Shown here: one piece after another, positions 46,270 through 55,507 of the stretch
Position numbering within the stretch: the first letter of the stretch is position 1
Layout of the letters: each line of letters opens with the position of its first letter
Assembly (NCBI RefSeq): GCF_008639165.1
Contig: NZ_CP029197.1
Span: 7,630,001 to 7,694,000, forward strand
Direction of reading: 5' to 3'
From: Streptomyces venezuelae ATCC 10712
GTDB taxonomy: Bacteria; Actinomycetota; Actinomycetes; Streptomycetales; Streptomycetaceae
Length of the DNA: 64,000 nucleotides
Notes under the pieces: model-generated
Told to the model about the DNA's origin: nothing
The model's input: the letters and a program-made list of their open reading frames with translations, nothing else
The model's database searches: none
Program-made: the position numbers and the translations under genes

Positions 46270-47619
46270 TCACGGGTGGGTGAACACGCCCACCATCCGG
46301 GTGTCCGGGTTGCTGCTCATCCCGACGATCGCGCCCCCGTCGGCGCGGTTGGCACGCGCGTGCGCCCCCGCGTACCCCTCGTCGGTGAGGAAGAACCCGA
46401 GCGCCGCGATCCATGCGTCGACGGTGCCGGTCGCCGGGTCGTACACCGGCTCGGGGCGCGGCACGACCCGCTCCTGCGCCACGTATCCGCCGCGCTCGAC
46501 GGCGACGTCGAGCGCCGCGGACCACTCGGCGTCGCCGCACTCCCAGCCCACGAACGTGTCCAGACCGCCGTACCCGGCGCTCGGCTTGAGAATGAGCCGT
46601 TCCCGCCGCTCCCGGCATAGGTCCACGAGTCCGTCATTGCCGGAGCCGCCGGCCGCGGGGAGGGTGCGGCTCCACGGCAGCACCCGGTCGACCAGGGCCC
46701 GCTCCTCGGCGTCGAAGGAGGCGCTCCAGCGAGGGTCGGTGAGCAGCGCGAGGGCGCCCTTGCTGGAGTAGAAGCCGCTCTCGAGCGATGTGAACAGCAC
46801 CGTCCTGCCCGCCTCGTGGGCCCGGAAGAACGCCTCCGCCACCTCGGGGCCCTCCGGGTCGTCGAGCAGCTGGCTCGCCGCGAAGTTGCGCAGCACCAGG
46901 TCGAGCGGGGTGCCGTCCAGGGTGAGCTTGCCGTCCGGCCGGGTGCGGACGTCGCCGATCTCACCGATCCGCACGTCGATGCCCTGCTCCGCCATGGCCT
47001 CCACGGTGGCCCGCATCAGACCTCCGTACGGGCCGATGCCGTCGCGCCCCTCGATCAGCCCCACGACGGGCTCCGCCCCGCCGGACAGCGCGGGCTTGGC
47101 CCGGTCGCGCAGTACGGCCGCCATCCGGGCCGCGATGTCCACGTGGTCGAGCCGGTGCACGCGCGCGAAGTCGGCGAACTCGGGGACCCGGAGCAGGGCC
47201 TGGTTGAACACGGCCATGTCGATGCCGCCCACCTCGCTCCCGAGGTTGAACTCCAGGAGCTTGTACGAGGTCCCGTCGTGGTACGCGTCGGCGCGGCCGA
47301 ACTTGGCGGGGACGCCGGAACCACCCCTGCCGAGCACCGCCGTGAGCGCCGGGCCGATGCCGGCCGCGGCCGCGAACCGGTCGCGGTCACCGTCGAAGAG
47401 CCGCAGCGGCAGCGACACCAGGAGGTCGAAGAGGCCCTCCAGATCCCTCGCGAAGGCGGCCGTCTCGGCGGCGGAGACGAACCAGGGCCTGGGCAGCAGG
47501 TGCGCGCGCCAGGCCTCCTCGAAGGCCGGCGGCAGCGCGACTCGTGCCACGGCCCCCGCGAGGCCGTCGTCGCCCCCGCGCAGGCACTCGTCCACATAGG
47601 TGCGGCTCAGCTCGGTCAT
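46270..47619 (-). CDS. ATP-grasp-like protein (glutathionylspermidine-synthase-like), orphan
   Basis: 449 residues, soluble. KLLEFNLGSEVGGIDMAVFNQ (about 125-145), RLILKPSAGYGGLDTFVG (about 345-362), and a later YVAQERVVPRPEPVYD resemble circularly permuted ATP-grasp ligases that join a carboxylate to an amine. I see no peptide substrate gene, transporter or tailoring partner beside it. ATG at 47619. Function unknown; natural-product or storage-compound ligation are possibilities. Confidence 0.75.
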   Translation of the reverse strand: MTELSRTYVDECLRGGDDGLAGAVARVALPPAFEEAWRAHLLPRPWFVSAAETAAFARDLEGLFDLLVSLPLRLFDGDRDRFAAAAGIGPALTAVLGRGGSGVPAKFGRADAYHDGTSYKLLEFNLGSEVGGIDMAVFNQALLRVPEFADFARVHRLDHVDIAARMAAVLRDRAKPALSGGAEPVVGLIEGRDGIGPYGGLMRATVEAMAEQGIDVRIGEIGDVRTRPDGKLTLDGTPLDLVLRNFAASQLLDDPEGPEVAEAFFRAHEAGRTVLFTSLESGFYSSKGALALLTDPRWSASFDAEERALVDRVLPWSRTLPAAGGSGNDGLVDLCRERRERLILKPSAGYGGLDTFVGWECGDAEWSAALDVAVERGGYVAQERVVPRPEPVYDPATGTVDAWIAALGFFLTDEGYAGAHARANRADGGAIVGMSSNPDTRMVGVFTHP

Positions 47620-47818
47620 GTGCGTCACACGCTCCACTGAAGAGATCGGCTCCGTGCACCGAAGGATCGGCCCCGTGTTCGGAAGGCGAGCAGAGTACCG
47701 TGCGGGCCCGTGCGTTAGCGGTTCGTAAGCGAAACGTGAGTGACGCGAGGGAGAGTTGTGGTCATCGGTCCGGCCCCGTACGGACCGGTACTGGGGCGTG
47801 CGGTCCGTCCGCACCACC

Positions 47819-47855
47819 GGATCCGGGGCGGGCCGTGGGGGCCCGCCCCGGATCC
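47819..47855. terminator. Perfect 16-bp hairpin terminator
   Basis: GGATCCGGGGCGGGCC (47819-47834) and GGCCCGCCCCGGATCC (47840-47855) pair perfectly around GTGGG. It lies 19 bp beyond the GPP34 gene stop on the minus strand. Confidence 0.75.
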
Positions 47856-47874
47856 ACCGTCCGCCCGGCGGCGG

Positions 47875-48540
47875 TCAGCTCGTGGCCGCCACCACCGAGG
47901 CGGTCGTGACCAGGACCATCGCCGCCTGCATGTCCCGGATCGCCCGGCGTACGCCCTCCGCCGCCCACTGGCCGGCCGTCAGCTCCTCGAGGAGCGCCGC
48001 GCACTCCTTGCGCGGAACGTCGGGGAAGGCGAGGTGGTGCAGCCTGGCGCCGTGGATGAGGGCGAGGAGTCCCGTCGTGCGGGCCCGGTGGGTGGGTCCT
48101 TCGGCGAGCACGGAACGCAGCCTCGCCCGCAGTTCGCGCTCGACGGAGCCGTCCGCCTCCGGGTAGCGGCTGACGGGGAAGAGACCGAGCACCCGGCGCT
48201 GCTCCTCGCGCACCAGACCCCGCTCGCAGAGGCTCGCGACGGTGGCCTTGACCGCCTTGGTGTGGTCCTTCGTCAGCCACTCGGTGACCTTGGGGTCCCG
48301 GCTCCGCTTCCCGCACCAGGTCTCGATCTGCCGCAGCCGCTCGTCGAGCAGCGGCACTTCGGTGGGCGTCGGGTCGGTCACCCGTATCCGCCCGTCGTCG
48401 ACCGTCACGCGTCCGGCCAGCACGAGATCGAGCAGGATGCCGCCCGACACGGCCCAGGCGGCGGACTGCCGTTCCTTCGCGGCCCCGGACTCGTCGTCCA
48501 GGGACAGCAGCATGATCTCTTCCGCGAGCGTGACCGCCAC
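47875..48540 (-). CDS. GPP34 (GOLPH3-like) phosphoprotein
   Basis: 221 residues. TLAEEIMLLSLDDESG at the start and AWAVSGGILLDLVLAGRVTVDDGRI match the GPP34/Vps74 fold, which binds phosphoinositides in eukaryotes. Streptomyces genomes carry many GPP34 paralogues of unknown role. GTG at 48540. It stands alone, divergent from a LysR gene across a 242-bp gap rich in TGTGCGT/GTCCGTA repeats. Confidence 0.82.
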   Translation of the reverse strand: MAVTLAEEIMLLSLDDESGAAKERQSAAWAVSGGILLDLVLAGRVTVDDGRIRVTDPTPTEVPLLDERLRQIETWCGKRSRDPKVTEWLTKDHTKAVKATVASLCERGLVREEQRRVLGLFPVSRYPEADGSVERELRARLRSVLAEGPTHRARTTGLLALIHGARLHHLAFPDVPRKECAALLEELTAGQWAAEGVRRAIRDMQAAMVLVTTASVVAATS

Positions 48541-48782
48541 CCCGTACCCCTTCGCCTTCGCTTCGCGCGCGTGCCCGCGTGCGTCCGTACCTGTGTCCGT
48601 CTAAAGCTGTGTGCGTATGGACCTGCGTGTGCGTGTCCGACCGGCGCCCCGGGACGGTCGACCGTACACCCGGTGCCCGTCGTCCCTGATGACGAGCCCC
48701 GCACCCGGCCGGTTCCCGCGGGCGGAACCGACGGCCGTGCTGTGGTCTGGACCGCCGGGAGCGGGGGCGGCAAGCTCTCGGT

Positions 48783-49721
48783 ATGGACTTGGAGCTGAGG
48801 CACCTCAAGACGATCCGGGCCATCGCGGACGCGGGGAGCCTCACGCGCGCCGCGACCGCGCTCGGGCTCGCCCAGCCGGCCCTGAGCGCCCAGCTCAAGC
48901 GGATCGAACGGGCCCTGGGCGGCGTCCTGTTCGAGCGGGGACGGGACGGGGTGCGGACCACGGCCCTCGGCGACCTGGTGCTCGAGAGGGCCCGTGTGGT
49001 GCTGCCCGCCGTCTGCGAGCTGCAGGAGGAGGCGGTGCGCTTCGCGCGGGGCGGGGCCGAGGGGTACCGGCTCGGCGGCACCCACGGCCCGCTGCTCGGC
49101 GGGCTCGTCGACCGCATCGCCCGCACCGACCCGGGTGCGCCGGTGACCACGTACACCTCGTGGTCGGAACGCGACGTCGCCCGCGCGGTCCGCGACGGCC
49201 GCCTCGACTTCGCCCTCGTCGGGGTCTGCGGGGAGAGCGCGCCGCCCGAGGCGGGACGGCTCGCGTGGACGGAGGTCGCCCGCGATCCGGTGTACGTGAT
49301 GCTCGCGGCCGACCATCCCCTCGCGCCCCGCACCGAGATCGACCTGGCCGAGCTGGCGGCGGAGGCCTGGACCGACGTGCCGGGCGACGGCTGTTTCGGC
49401 GACTGCTTCGCGGCCGCCTGCGTACGGGCGGGCTTCACCCCCGCCTGCGTGTACGAGACCGACACCGCCTCCTGTGTGCACCTGGTGCAGGTGGGCCGGG
49501 CCGTCGGGCTCTGCCGGGCCACCTTCCCCGTCACCCCGGGGCTCGTCACCCGTCCCCTCGCCGGCGCCCCACTCGTCTGGCGGCACCTGCTCGGATGGCA
49601 CCCCGAGGGGCGGGCGGCCGCCCGGGCCGCAGCCGTCCTCGACCACACCCGGGCCGCCCACGCCGAGGCGCTCGCGGCCAGCGCGGGCCGGGCGCACGCG
49701 GGAGTGGCGCCCCCGGCATAA
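48783..49721 (+). CDS. LysR-family transcriptional regulator
   Basis: 312 residues. N-terminal HTH (LRHLKTIRAIADAGSLTRAATALGLAQPALSAQLKRIE) and a C-terminal effector domain. ATG at 48783. No adjacent metabolic operon is obvious; the gene precedes a secreted protease gene by 139 bp in the same direction, so control of the protease is possible but unproven. Confidence 0.9.
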   Translation: MDLELRHLKTIRAIADAGSLTRAATALGLAQPALSAQLKRIERALGGVLFERGRDGVRTTALGDLVLERARVVLPAVCELQEEAVRFARGGAEGYRLGGTHGPLLGGLVDRIARTDPGAPVTTYTSWSERDVARAVRDGRLDFALVGVCGESAPPEAGRLAWTEVARDPVYVMLAADHPLAPRTEIDLAELAAEAWTDVPGDGCFGDCFAAACVRAGFTPACVYETDTASCVHLVQVGRAVGLCRATFPVTPGLVTRPLAGAPLVWRHLLGWHPEGRAAARAAAVLDHTRAAHAEALAASAGRAHAGVAPPA

Positions 49722-49860
49722 CGCGATGGCAGGGGCCGGCTGGCAACTGCCGTGCCCCGGTCGGAATCCCTACGGTTCGAACAGATCCCCCACCGCGATC
49801 CGCGATCCGGCCGGTCCCCGCGGCCCCAGGTCCCGAATCCGAGAACCGAGGAGACTCCCC

Positions 49861-51231
49861 ATGCTCCGACGACACGCCCGCGCGGCGTGTACCGCCCTGG
49901 TCGCCGCCGGACTGGCGCTCGCCGGGCTCCAGGCCGGAACCGCGGCCGCCGTACCGGACGCCGGTGAACCGCACCCCGCCCCGACCGTGCGAACCGCCGC
50001 CCAGACCCTCGGCGCCGACGCCGCCGCGCCCGAGGTGCTCGACGCGATGCGGCGCGACCTGGGACTCAGCCACGCGCAGGCCCTGACCCGGCTCGCCAAC
50101 GAGGCCGAGGCGGGTGCGACGGCCGCCCGGCTCCGCCAGGGCCTGGGCGGCGCCTTCGCCGGTGCCTGGGTGGACGGTGCCGAGTCCGGCACGCTGACCG
50201 TGGCCACCACCCGGTCCTCCGACGCGGCGGCGATCCGGGCCACGGGCGCCCGGGCCCGGCTCGTGACGCACCCTCTGACCATTCTGGAGCGTGCCAAGGA
50301 GCGCCTGGACCGGGCCGCCACCGCCGACGCCCCCGTCCGTTACGTCGACGTGCGGGCGAACGTCCTGGTCGTCGAGGAGACGAAGGCGGGCGCCGGGGCG
50401 CGGCTGCTGGCGGCCACGGGAGTCCCGCGCGAACTCGTCCGCGTCGTCCGGAGCGGACAGGCGCCCCGCCCGCTGTACGACCTCCGGGGCGGCGACGCGT
50501 ACTACATGGGTGGCGGCGGCCGGTGCTCGGTCGGCTTCCCGGTGACGCGCGGTACGACGCAGGGCTTCGCCACGGCCGGTCACTGCGGCCGCGCGGGGAC
50601 GACGACCAGCGGCTTCAACCAGGTGGCGCAGGGCAGCTTCCAGGGCTCGATCTTCCCGGGCAACGACATGGCCTGGGTCGCCGCCAACGGCAACTGGACG
50701 GCCACGCCGTACGTCAAGGGCTCCGGCGGGGCCAACGTCCAGGTGACCGGTTCGGTGCTGCAGCCGGTCGGCTCCTCCGTGTGCCGTTCCGGTTCGACCA
50801 CCGGCTGGCACTGCGGCACCGTCCAGCAGCACAACACCAGCGTCACCTACCCCGAGGGGACGATATCCGGGGTGACCCGGACGACGGTCTGCGCCGAACC
50901 CGGCGACTCGGGAGGCTCGTACATCTCCGGCAGCCAGGCGCAGGGCGTCACCTCGGGCGGCTCCGGCAACTGCTCCAGCGGCGGCACCACCTTCTTCCAG
51001 CCGCTGAACCCGCTGCTGCAGAACTACGGCCTGACCCTGAAGACCACCGGCGGCGACCCGGGCCCCGGCCCGGGCGAGCCGGAGCCGGGCGGCAGCTGGG
51101 CGGCGGGCACCGTCTACAAGGCCGGTGACGTGGTCACGTACGGCGGGGCGAGCTACCGCTGCCTCCAGGGCCACCAGGCGCAGGCCGGCTGGCAGCCGCC
51201 GAACGTCCCGGCGCTGTGGCAGCGCCTGTGA
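49861..51231 (+). CDS. Secreted S1 (streptogrisin C-like) protease with chitin-binding module
   Basis: 456 residues. Signal peptide, an alpha-lytic-type propeptide (about 35-195), and a chymotrypsin-like domain with TAGHCG (His), NDMAWV (Asp) and GDSGGSY (Ser). After a Pro/Gly linker the last 45 residues form a CBM5/12 (YKAGDVVTYGGASYRCLQGH, WQPPNVPALW). This architecture matches streptogrisin C (SprC), including the chitin-binding tail. Extracellular; probably helps degrade chitin-associated protein. ATG at 49861 with GAGGAG upstream. Confidence 0.93.
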   Translation: MLRRHARAACTALVAAGLALAGLQAGTAAAVPDAGEPHPAPTVRTAAQTLGADAAAPEVLDAMRRDLGLSHAQALTRLANEAEAGATAARLRQGLGGAFAGAWVDGAESGTLTVATTRSSDAAAIRATGARARLVTHPLTILERAKERLDRAATADAPVRYVDVRANVLVVEETKAGAGARLLAATGVPRELVRVVRSGQAPRPLYDLRGGDAYYMGGGGRCSVGFPVTRGTTQGFATAGHCGRAGTTTSGFNQVAQGSFQGSIFPGNDMAWVAANGNWTATPYVKGSGGANVQVTGSVLQPVGSSVCRSGSTTGWHCGTVQQHNTSVTYPEGTISGVTRTTVCAEPGDSGGSYISGSQAQGVTSGGSGNCSSGGTTFFQPLNPLLQNYGLTLKTTGGDPGPGPGEPEPGGSWAAGTVYKAGDVVTYGGASYRCLQGHQAQAGWQPPNVPALWQRL

Positions 51232-51252
51232 CGCGCCCCGGGCCGTGACCGG

Positions 51253-51288
51253 GGGTGCCGCGAACCCGAGGGGGGTGTCGCGGCACCC
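51253..51288. terminator. Hairpin terminator
   Basis: GGGTGCCGCGA (51253-51263) pairs with TCGCGGCACCC (51278-51288), 21 bp after the protease gene. Confidence 0.65.
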
Positions 51289-51386
51289 TCTCCGGGTACC
51301 CCGTAGGATCGTCGCGACCATGATCAATATCCGTGCGTCGCCCTAGGGGGCGGTGCGGCACGGACGCTTCGCGGGGGAGTCGTCGT

Positions 51387-52115
51387 ATGGGCAGGGTCAG
51401 GGTCGTCGTGGCCGCGGTGGTACTGGTGTCGGCGGTGGCGGGGTGCGGCTCCGCCGAACCCTCGGACCAGGCGGGGGCGTCGGGCAGGCCGTCCGGGGGC
51501 GCGTCGCCGGACGGCACGGCCCCCGCGGGCCCGCCCTCCGCCGCGCCGACCGCCGGTGAGAAGCTCGCCGCCGACCCGGGCACCCGCTACAAGACCATCG
51601 CCGTGCCGCAGCTGGAAGGCCTCGTCTGCGACGAGGGCGACGGCGGCTTCCACTTCGGCAGCGACCTCGACATGACGGTCACCGGCGACGACGGCCTCAA
51701 GGAGATCGAGGCCGACGGCGCCGCCGACGAGGTGTCCTGCTTCGGTGGCCGCCGGAACGTCCTGCGCAAGGGCACCATGTCCGCCTCGGCGCCGATGTTC
51801 ACCGCCAGGACCAACCTGTACGCGAACGTGCCCGATCCCACCGCCGCGCTGAACAGGATCTACGACGCGTCCGTGGACCTCGCGACGGGCTACGGCCGAA
51901 ACTTCACCGGCGAGCCCGGGACCGTCACGAGCCGCTCCCTCGTCGTGAAGTGCCGGCAGAACGTCACCGACACCTTCCCGATGACCACCTGCTTCTGGGC
52001 CGACTACGGAGCCGCCGGAGTCGTGGACTTCTTCCCGGACGACTCGCAGTACGTCCCCGTCCCCTCGGCCGCCCGGTGGACCCGGGCCTTCGTGGAGGGC
52101 GCGCTCCCGAAGTAG
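51387..52115 (+). CDS. Lipoprotein of unknown function
   Basis: 242 residues. Lipobox VAGC (Cys near 20), an Ala/Ser/Gly-rich linker to about residue 55, then a globular region with four cysteines (LVCDEG, EVSCFGG, VKCRQN, TTCFWAD), probably disulfide-bonded outside the membrane. ATG at 51387. I do not recognise a family. Confidence 0.7.
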   Translation: MGRVRVVVAAVVLVSAVAGCGSAEPSDQAGASGRPSGGASPDGTAPAGPPSAAPTAGEKLAADPGTRYKTIAVPQLEGLVCDEGDGGFHFGSDLDMTVTGDDGLKEIEADGAADEVSCFGGRRNVLRKGTMSASAPMFTARTNLYANVPDPTAALNRIYDASVDLATGYGRNFTGEPGTVTSRSLVVKCRQNVTDTFPMTTCFWADYGAAGVVDFFPDDSQYVPVPSAARWTRAFVEGALPK

Positions 52116-52135
52116 CGGCCCGCGCGCGGCGACCC

Positions 52136-53539
52136 TCAGGCCCCTTCCAGACCGCCGCGCGCGATGACCTCCGCGTACCACCGGGCGCTGTCCTTCAGCG
52201 TCCGGCGCTGCGTCGCGAAGTCCACGTGCACGATCCCGAAGCGCTTGCTGTAGCCGTACGCCCACTCGAAGTTGTCCAGGAGCGACCAGAGGAAGTACCC
52301 GCGGACGTCGGCGCCGTCCGCCAGCGCCCGGTGCACCGCCGCCAGGTGGGCGTGGAGGTACGCCACCCGCTCCGGGTCCTTCACGTTCCCGGAGGGGTCG
52401 GCGTAGTCGTCGTACGCCGCCCCGTTCTCGGTGATCACCAGCGGTACGTCAGGGAGCTCGTCCCGCAGCCGGGTCAGCAGCTCGTACAGACCGTCCGCGT
52501 CCACCGGCCAGTCCATCGCCGTCCGCGGCCCCGGCGCGGGCTCGAACCGGACGTGCCGCTCCGCGCCCGCCCACGGCGAGGGCGACTCCGACGTGCCGGC
52601 GCCGACGACGGACGGGGAGTAGTAGTTGATGCCGAGCGAGTCGATCGGCGCGGCCGCCGCCGCCAGGTCTCCGTCGGCCACGAAGGACCAGTCCGTGACC
52701 GGGGCGGTGTCCCGCACGAGGTCTTCCGGGAGCCGGCCGTGGAAGACGGGGTCGAGGAAGATCCGGTTGCCGACCGCGTCGATCCGGCGGGCCGCGTCCA
52801 GATCCTCCGGCGCCTGCGAACAGGGCCGCACCGCATGGAGGTTGAGGGTCAGCGACACCTCCGCAGCGCCGGGCAGCCGCCCGCGCAGGGTGCGCGCCGC
52901 GAGGCCGTGCGCGAGGTTGAGGTGGTGGGCCGCCCGCAGCGAGGCGACGGCGCTGGTGCGGCCCGGCGCGTGCACGCCGTTGCCGTAGCCGAGGAAGGCC
53001 GCGCACCAGGGCTCGTTGAGCGTCGTCCAGGTCGCCACCCGGTCGCCGAGGGCGTCCGCCATGATGCCCGCGTACTCCGCGAAGCGGTACGCGGTCTCCC
53101 GCTGCGGCCAGCCCCCGGCGTCCTCCAACTCCTGCGGCAGGTCCCAGTGGTAGAGCGTCGCCACGGGACGGATGCCGGCGTCGAGGAGGCGGTCGACCAG
53201 CCGCCGGTAGAAGTCCAGGCCCTTGCGCACGGCCGGGCCGCGCCCGGTGGGCTGCACCCGGGGCCAGGCGATCGAGAAGCGGTAGTCGGTCACGCCGAGC
53301 CGCCGCATCAGGGCGACGTCCTCGTCGACCCGGTGGTAGTGGTCGGCGGCGATGTCACCGGTGTCGCCGTTGCGCACCTTGCCGGGCGTGCGGCTGAAGG
53401 TGTCCCAGATGGACGGGGTGCGGCCGTCCTCCGTCGCCGCCCCCTCGATCTGGTAGGCGGCCGTGGCGGTGCCCCAGCGGAAGCCCGCGGGGAAACGGAG
53501 GACGGTCGTGGTGTCGGTGCGGGCGTCGAGCGCGGTCAT
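52136..53539 (-). CDS. GH1 beta-glucosidase
   Basis: 467 residues, cytosolic, full-length GH1. Acid/base Glu is in TLNEPW (about residue 175) and the nucleophile Glu in ITENGAAY (about 368). FRWGTATAAYQIEG and the C-terminal GYFLWSLLDNFEWAYGY are typical. It is the last gene of a leftward operon of binding protein, two permeases and this enzyme, with gaps under 80 bp. It should release glucose from imported short beta-glucans, probably laminari-oligosaccharides given the divergent GH81 gene. Streptomyces cebEFG-bglC has the same layout for cello-oligosaccharides, which remains an alternative substrate. Confidence 0.93.
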   Translation of the reverse strand: MTALDARTDTTTVLRFPAGFRWGTATAAYQIEGAATEDGRTPSIWDTFSRTPGKVRNGDTGDIAADHYHRVDEDVALMRRLGVTDYRFSIAWPRVQPTGRGPAVRKGLDFYRRLVDRLLDAGIRPVATLYHWDLPQELEDAGGWPQRETAYRFAEYAGIMADALGDRVATWTTLNEPWCAAFLGYGNGVHAPGRTSAVASLRAAHHLNLAHGLAARTLRGRLPGAAEVSLTLNLHAVRPCSQAPEDLDAARRIDAVGNRIFLDPVFHGRLPEDLVRDTAPVTDWSFVADGDLAAAAAPIDSLGINYYSPSVVGAGTSESPSPWAGAERHVRFEPAPGPRTAMDWPVDADGLYELLTRLRDELPDVPLVITENGAAYDDYADPSGNVKDPERVAYLHAHLAAVHRALADGADVRGYFLWSLLDNFEWAYGYSKRFGIVHVDFATQRRTLKDSARWYAEVIARGGLEGA

Positions 53540-53600
53540 GGGGTGGGAACTCCCTGAGGTGAGAGGTCTGGAGGGCGGAATATCCGGAGGCGGGGACGGG

Positions 53601-54467
53601 TCAGCCCTTGACCGCGCCCTGCATGATGCCGCCGACGATCTGCCGGCCCAGGAGGCCGAACACGAGCAGGACCGGCAGGGTGCCGAGCAGGGTGCCCGCC
53701 ATGATCACGGACTGGTCGTGGACGTAGCCGCCGCCGAGCTGGCGCAGGGCGACCTGCACGGTGGGCTCGGAGGAGGTCAGGGCGACCACCGGCCAGAAGA
53801 AGTCGTTCCAGGCGGCCATGAAGGTCAGCAGGCCGAGGACGGCCATGCCGGGGCGGGCGATCGGCACCACGATCGACCAGAAGATCCGGGCGGTCGACGC
53901 GCCGTCGACCCGCGCCGCCTCGATCAGCTCGTCCGGCAGCGACTGCACCAGGTACTGCCGCATGAAGAACACGCCGAACGCGGACACCAGGCCCGGCAGG
54001 ATCACCGCCTGGAGCTGGTTCACCCAGCCCAGTTCGGCGATCAGCATGAACAGCGGGATCACCCCCAGCTGCGGCGGGATCATCATGGTGCCGACGGTGA
54101 CCGCCAGGAGCGCGCCCCTGCCCCGGAAGCGGAGCTTGGCGAAGGCGAACCCGGCGAGCGTGCAGCAGAGCACCGTGCCCAGCGTGATGGAACCGGACAC
54201 GATGAGGGAGTTGAGCAACGCCTTCCCGATGTCCGCCTCTTCGAGGACCGCCTCGAAGTTGCGCATCAGGTTCGGTCCCGGCAGCAGCGTCGGCGGGACC
54301 TTGGCGAGTTCGGCGTTGGAGCGGCTCGCGGCGACGATCGTCCAGTAGAAGGGGAACGCGGAGAACAGGACGGCGACGACGAGGATCCCGTACGCCACGG
54401 GTCCCGCGTGCAGGGTGCGGCCCGCCCGGGAGGGGCGCCGGTTCGCGGTGGCCACGGGGGCGGTCAT
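53601..54467 (-). CDS. Sugar ABC transporter permease 2 (MalG/CebG type)
   Basis: 288 residues, six membrane helices. The EAA motif reads DELIEAARVDGASTARIFWSIVVPIARPG. ATG at 54467, overlapping the first permease's stop (ATGA). Pairs with it to form the channel of the oligosaccharide importer. Confidence 0.9.
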   Translation of the reverse strand: MTAPVATANRRPSRAGRTLHAGPVAYGILVVAVLFSAFPFYWTIVAASRSNAELAKVPPTLLPGPNLMRNFEAVLEEADIGKALLNSLIVSGSITLGTVLCCTLAGFAFAKLRFRGRGALLAVTVGTMMIPPQLGVIPLFMLIAELGWVNQLQAVILPGLVSAFGVFFMRQYLVQSLPDELIEAARVDGASTARIFWSIVVPIARPGMAVLGLLTFMAAWNDFFWPVVALTSSEPTVQVALRQLGGGYVHDQSVIMAGTLLGTLPVLLVFGLLGRQIVGGIMQGAVKG

Positions 54468-55429
54468 CGGCCGGCCTCCTTGCGGGAACGGCGGCGCGCG
54501 ATCAGGGCGTTGAGCCCGACGAGCACCACGATGAGCAGGAACATCACCCAGGCGATGGCGGCGGCCCGGCCCAGATGGAAGAAGCCCCAGCCCTGCTCGT
54601 ACATGTAGAGACCGAGCGTCTGGTACTGGTGGGAGATGCCGCCGGATATGGAGCCTTCGAGCAGCAGGGGCTCACCGAAGAGCTGGGTCGCGCCGATCGT
54701 CGACACGATGACCGTGAAGAGGATCGTGGGCCGCAGCCCCGGCAGCGTCACATGGAAGAACTGGCGCCACCGCGAGGCCCCGTCCATGGCCGCCGCCTCG
54801 TACAGCTCGTCGGGGATCGACTGCATGCCGGCCAGGTAGATCAGCGCGTTGTAGCCGGTCCAGCGCCAGATGACGACCGTGGACACCGCGATCTGCGAGG
54901 CGACCGTGCCGTTCTGCCAGTCGACGGGGTCGATGCCGACCAGGCCGAGCGCGTAGTTGATCAGACCGAAGTCCCGTCCGAAGAGCTGGGCGAAGACGAG
55001 CGTGGCGGCCGCCACCGAGGTCGCGTACGGCAGGAGGACCGCGGTCCGCAGGAAGGTGCGGCCGCGCATCCGGTAGTTCAGCAGGTGCGCGAGCCCGAGG
55101 GCCATGACGAGCTGCGGCACGGTGGAGAGCACGCCGATGGTGAAGGTGTTGCGCAGCGAGAGCCAGAAGTACTCGTCGGCGAGGAGCGCGGTGTAGTTGC
55201 CGAGGCCGCGCCATTCCATGTCGCCGGGCGTCTGGAGCTCCACGCGGTAGAGCGAGACGAAGGCGGTGTAGATCAGCGGGAAGAGGCCGAAGGCGGCGAA
55301 CAGGGTGAAGAACGGGGCGAGATAGGCGTACGGCGAGACCGTCCGCCAGGCCCGCCGGGCCGCGCCCCGCCGCGCGGGCGGCGGGGCGGGCAGCGGCGGG
55401 GCCGGGCTCTCGGATGCGGTGAGGGTCAT
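54464..55429 (-). CDS. Sugar ABC transporter permease 1 (MalF/CebF type)
   Basis: 321 residues. EAA motif PDELYEAAAMDGASRWRQFFHVTLPGLRP. A Pro-rich cytosolic N-terminus precedes the first helix. No ATPase gene lies in the operon; in Streptomyces such importers commonly share the MsiK ATPase encoded elsewhere. ATG at 55429; a GC-rich potential hairpin (CCGGCC...GGCCGG) in the 78-bp gap to the binding-protein gene could limit read-through. Confidence 0.9.
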   Translation of the reverse strand: MTLTASESPAPPLPAPPPARRGAARRAWRTVSPYAYLAPFFTLFAAFGLFPLIYTAFVSLYRVELQTPGDMEWRGLGNYTALLADEYFWLSLRNTFTIGVLSTVPQLVMALGLAHLLNYRMRGRTFLRTAVLLPYATSVAAATLVFAQLFGRDFGLINYALGLVGIDPVDWQNGTVASQIAVSTVVIWRWTGYNALIYLAGMQSIPDELYEAAAMDGASRWRQFFHVTLPGLRPTILFTVIVSTIGATQLFGEPLLLEGSISGGISHQYQTLGLYMYEQGWGFFHLGRAAAIAWVMFLLIVVLVGLNALIARRRSRKEAGR

Positions 55430-55507
55430 GGTGCGGCCCTTCGGAGGGTGGAGGCGGGGGAGGAACCGGGAGGGGAGGCCGGCCGGCGCCGGCGGCCGGG
55501 TGCGGCG

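Noticed and set aside
48541..48782. A small gene or RNA in the TGTGCGT-rich gap between the GPP34 and LysR genes
   Set aside because: The repeats are short and imperfect, and open frames there lack a ribosome site and coding bias.
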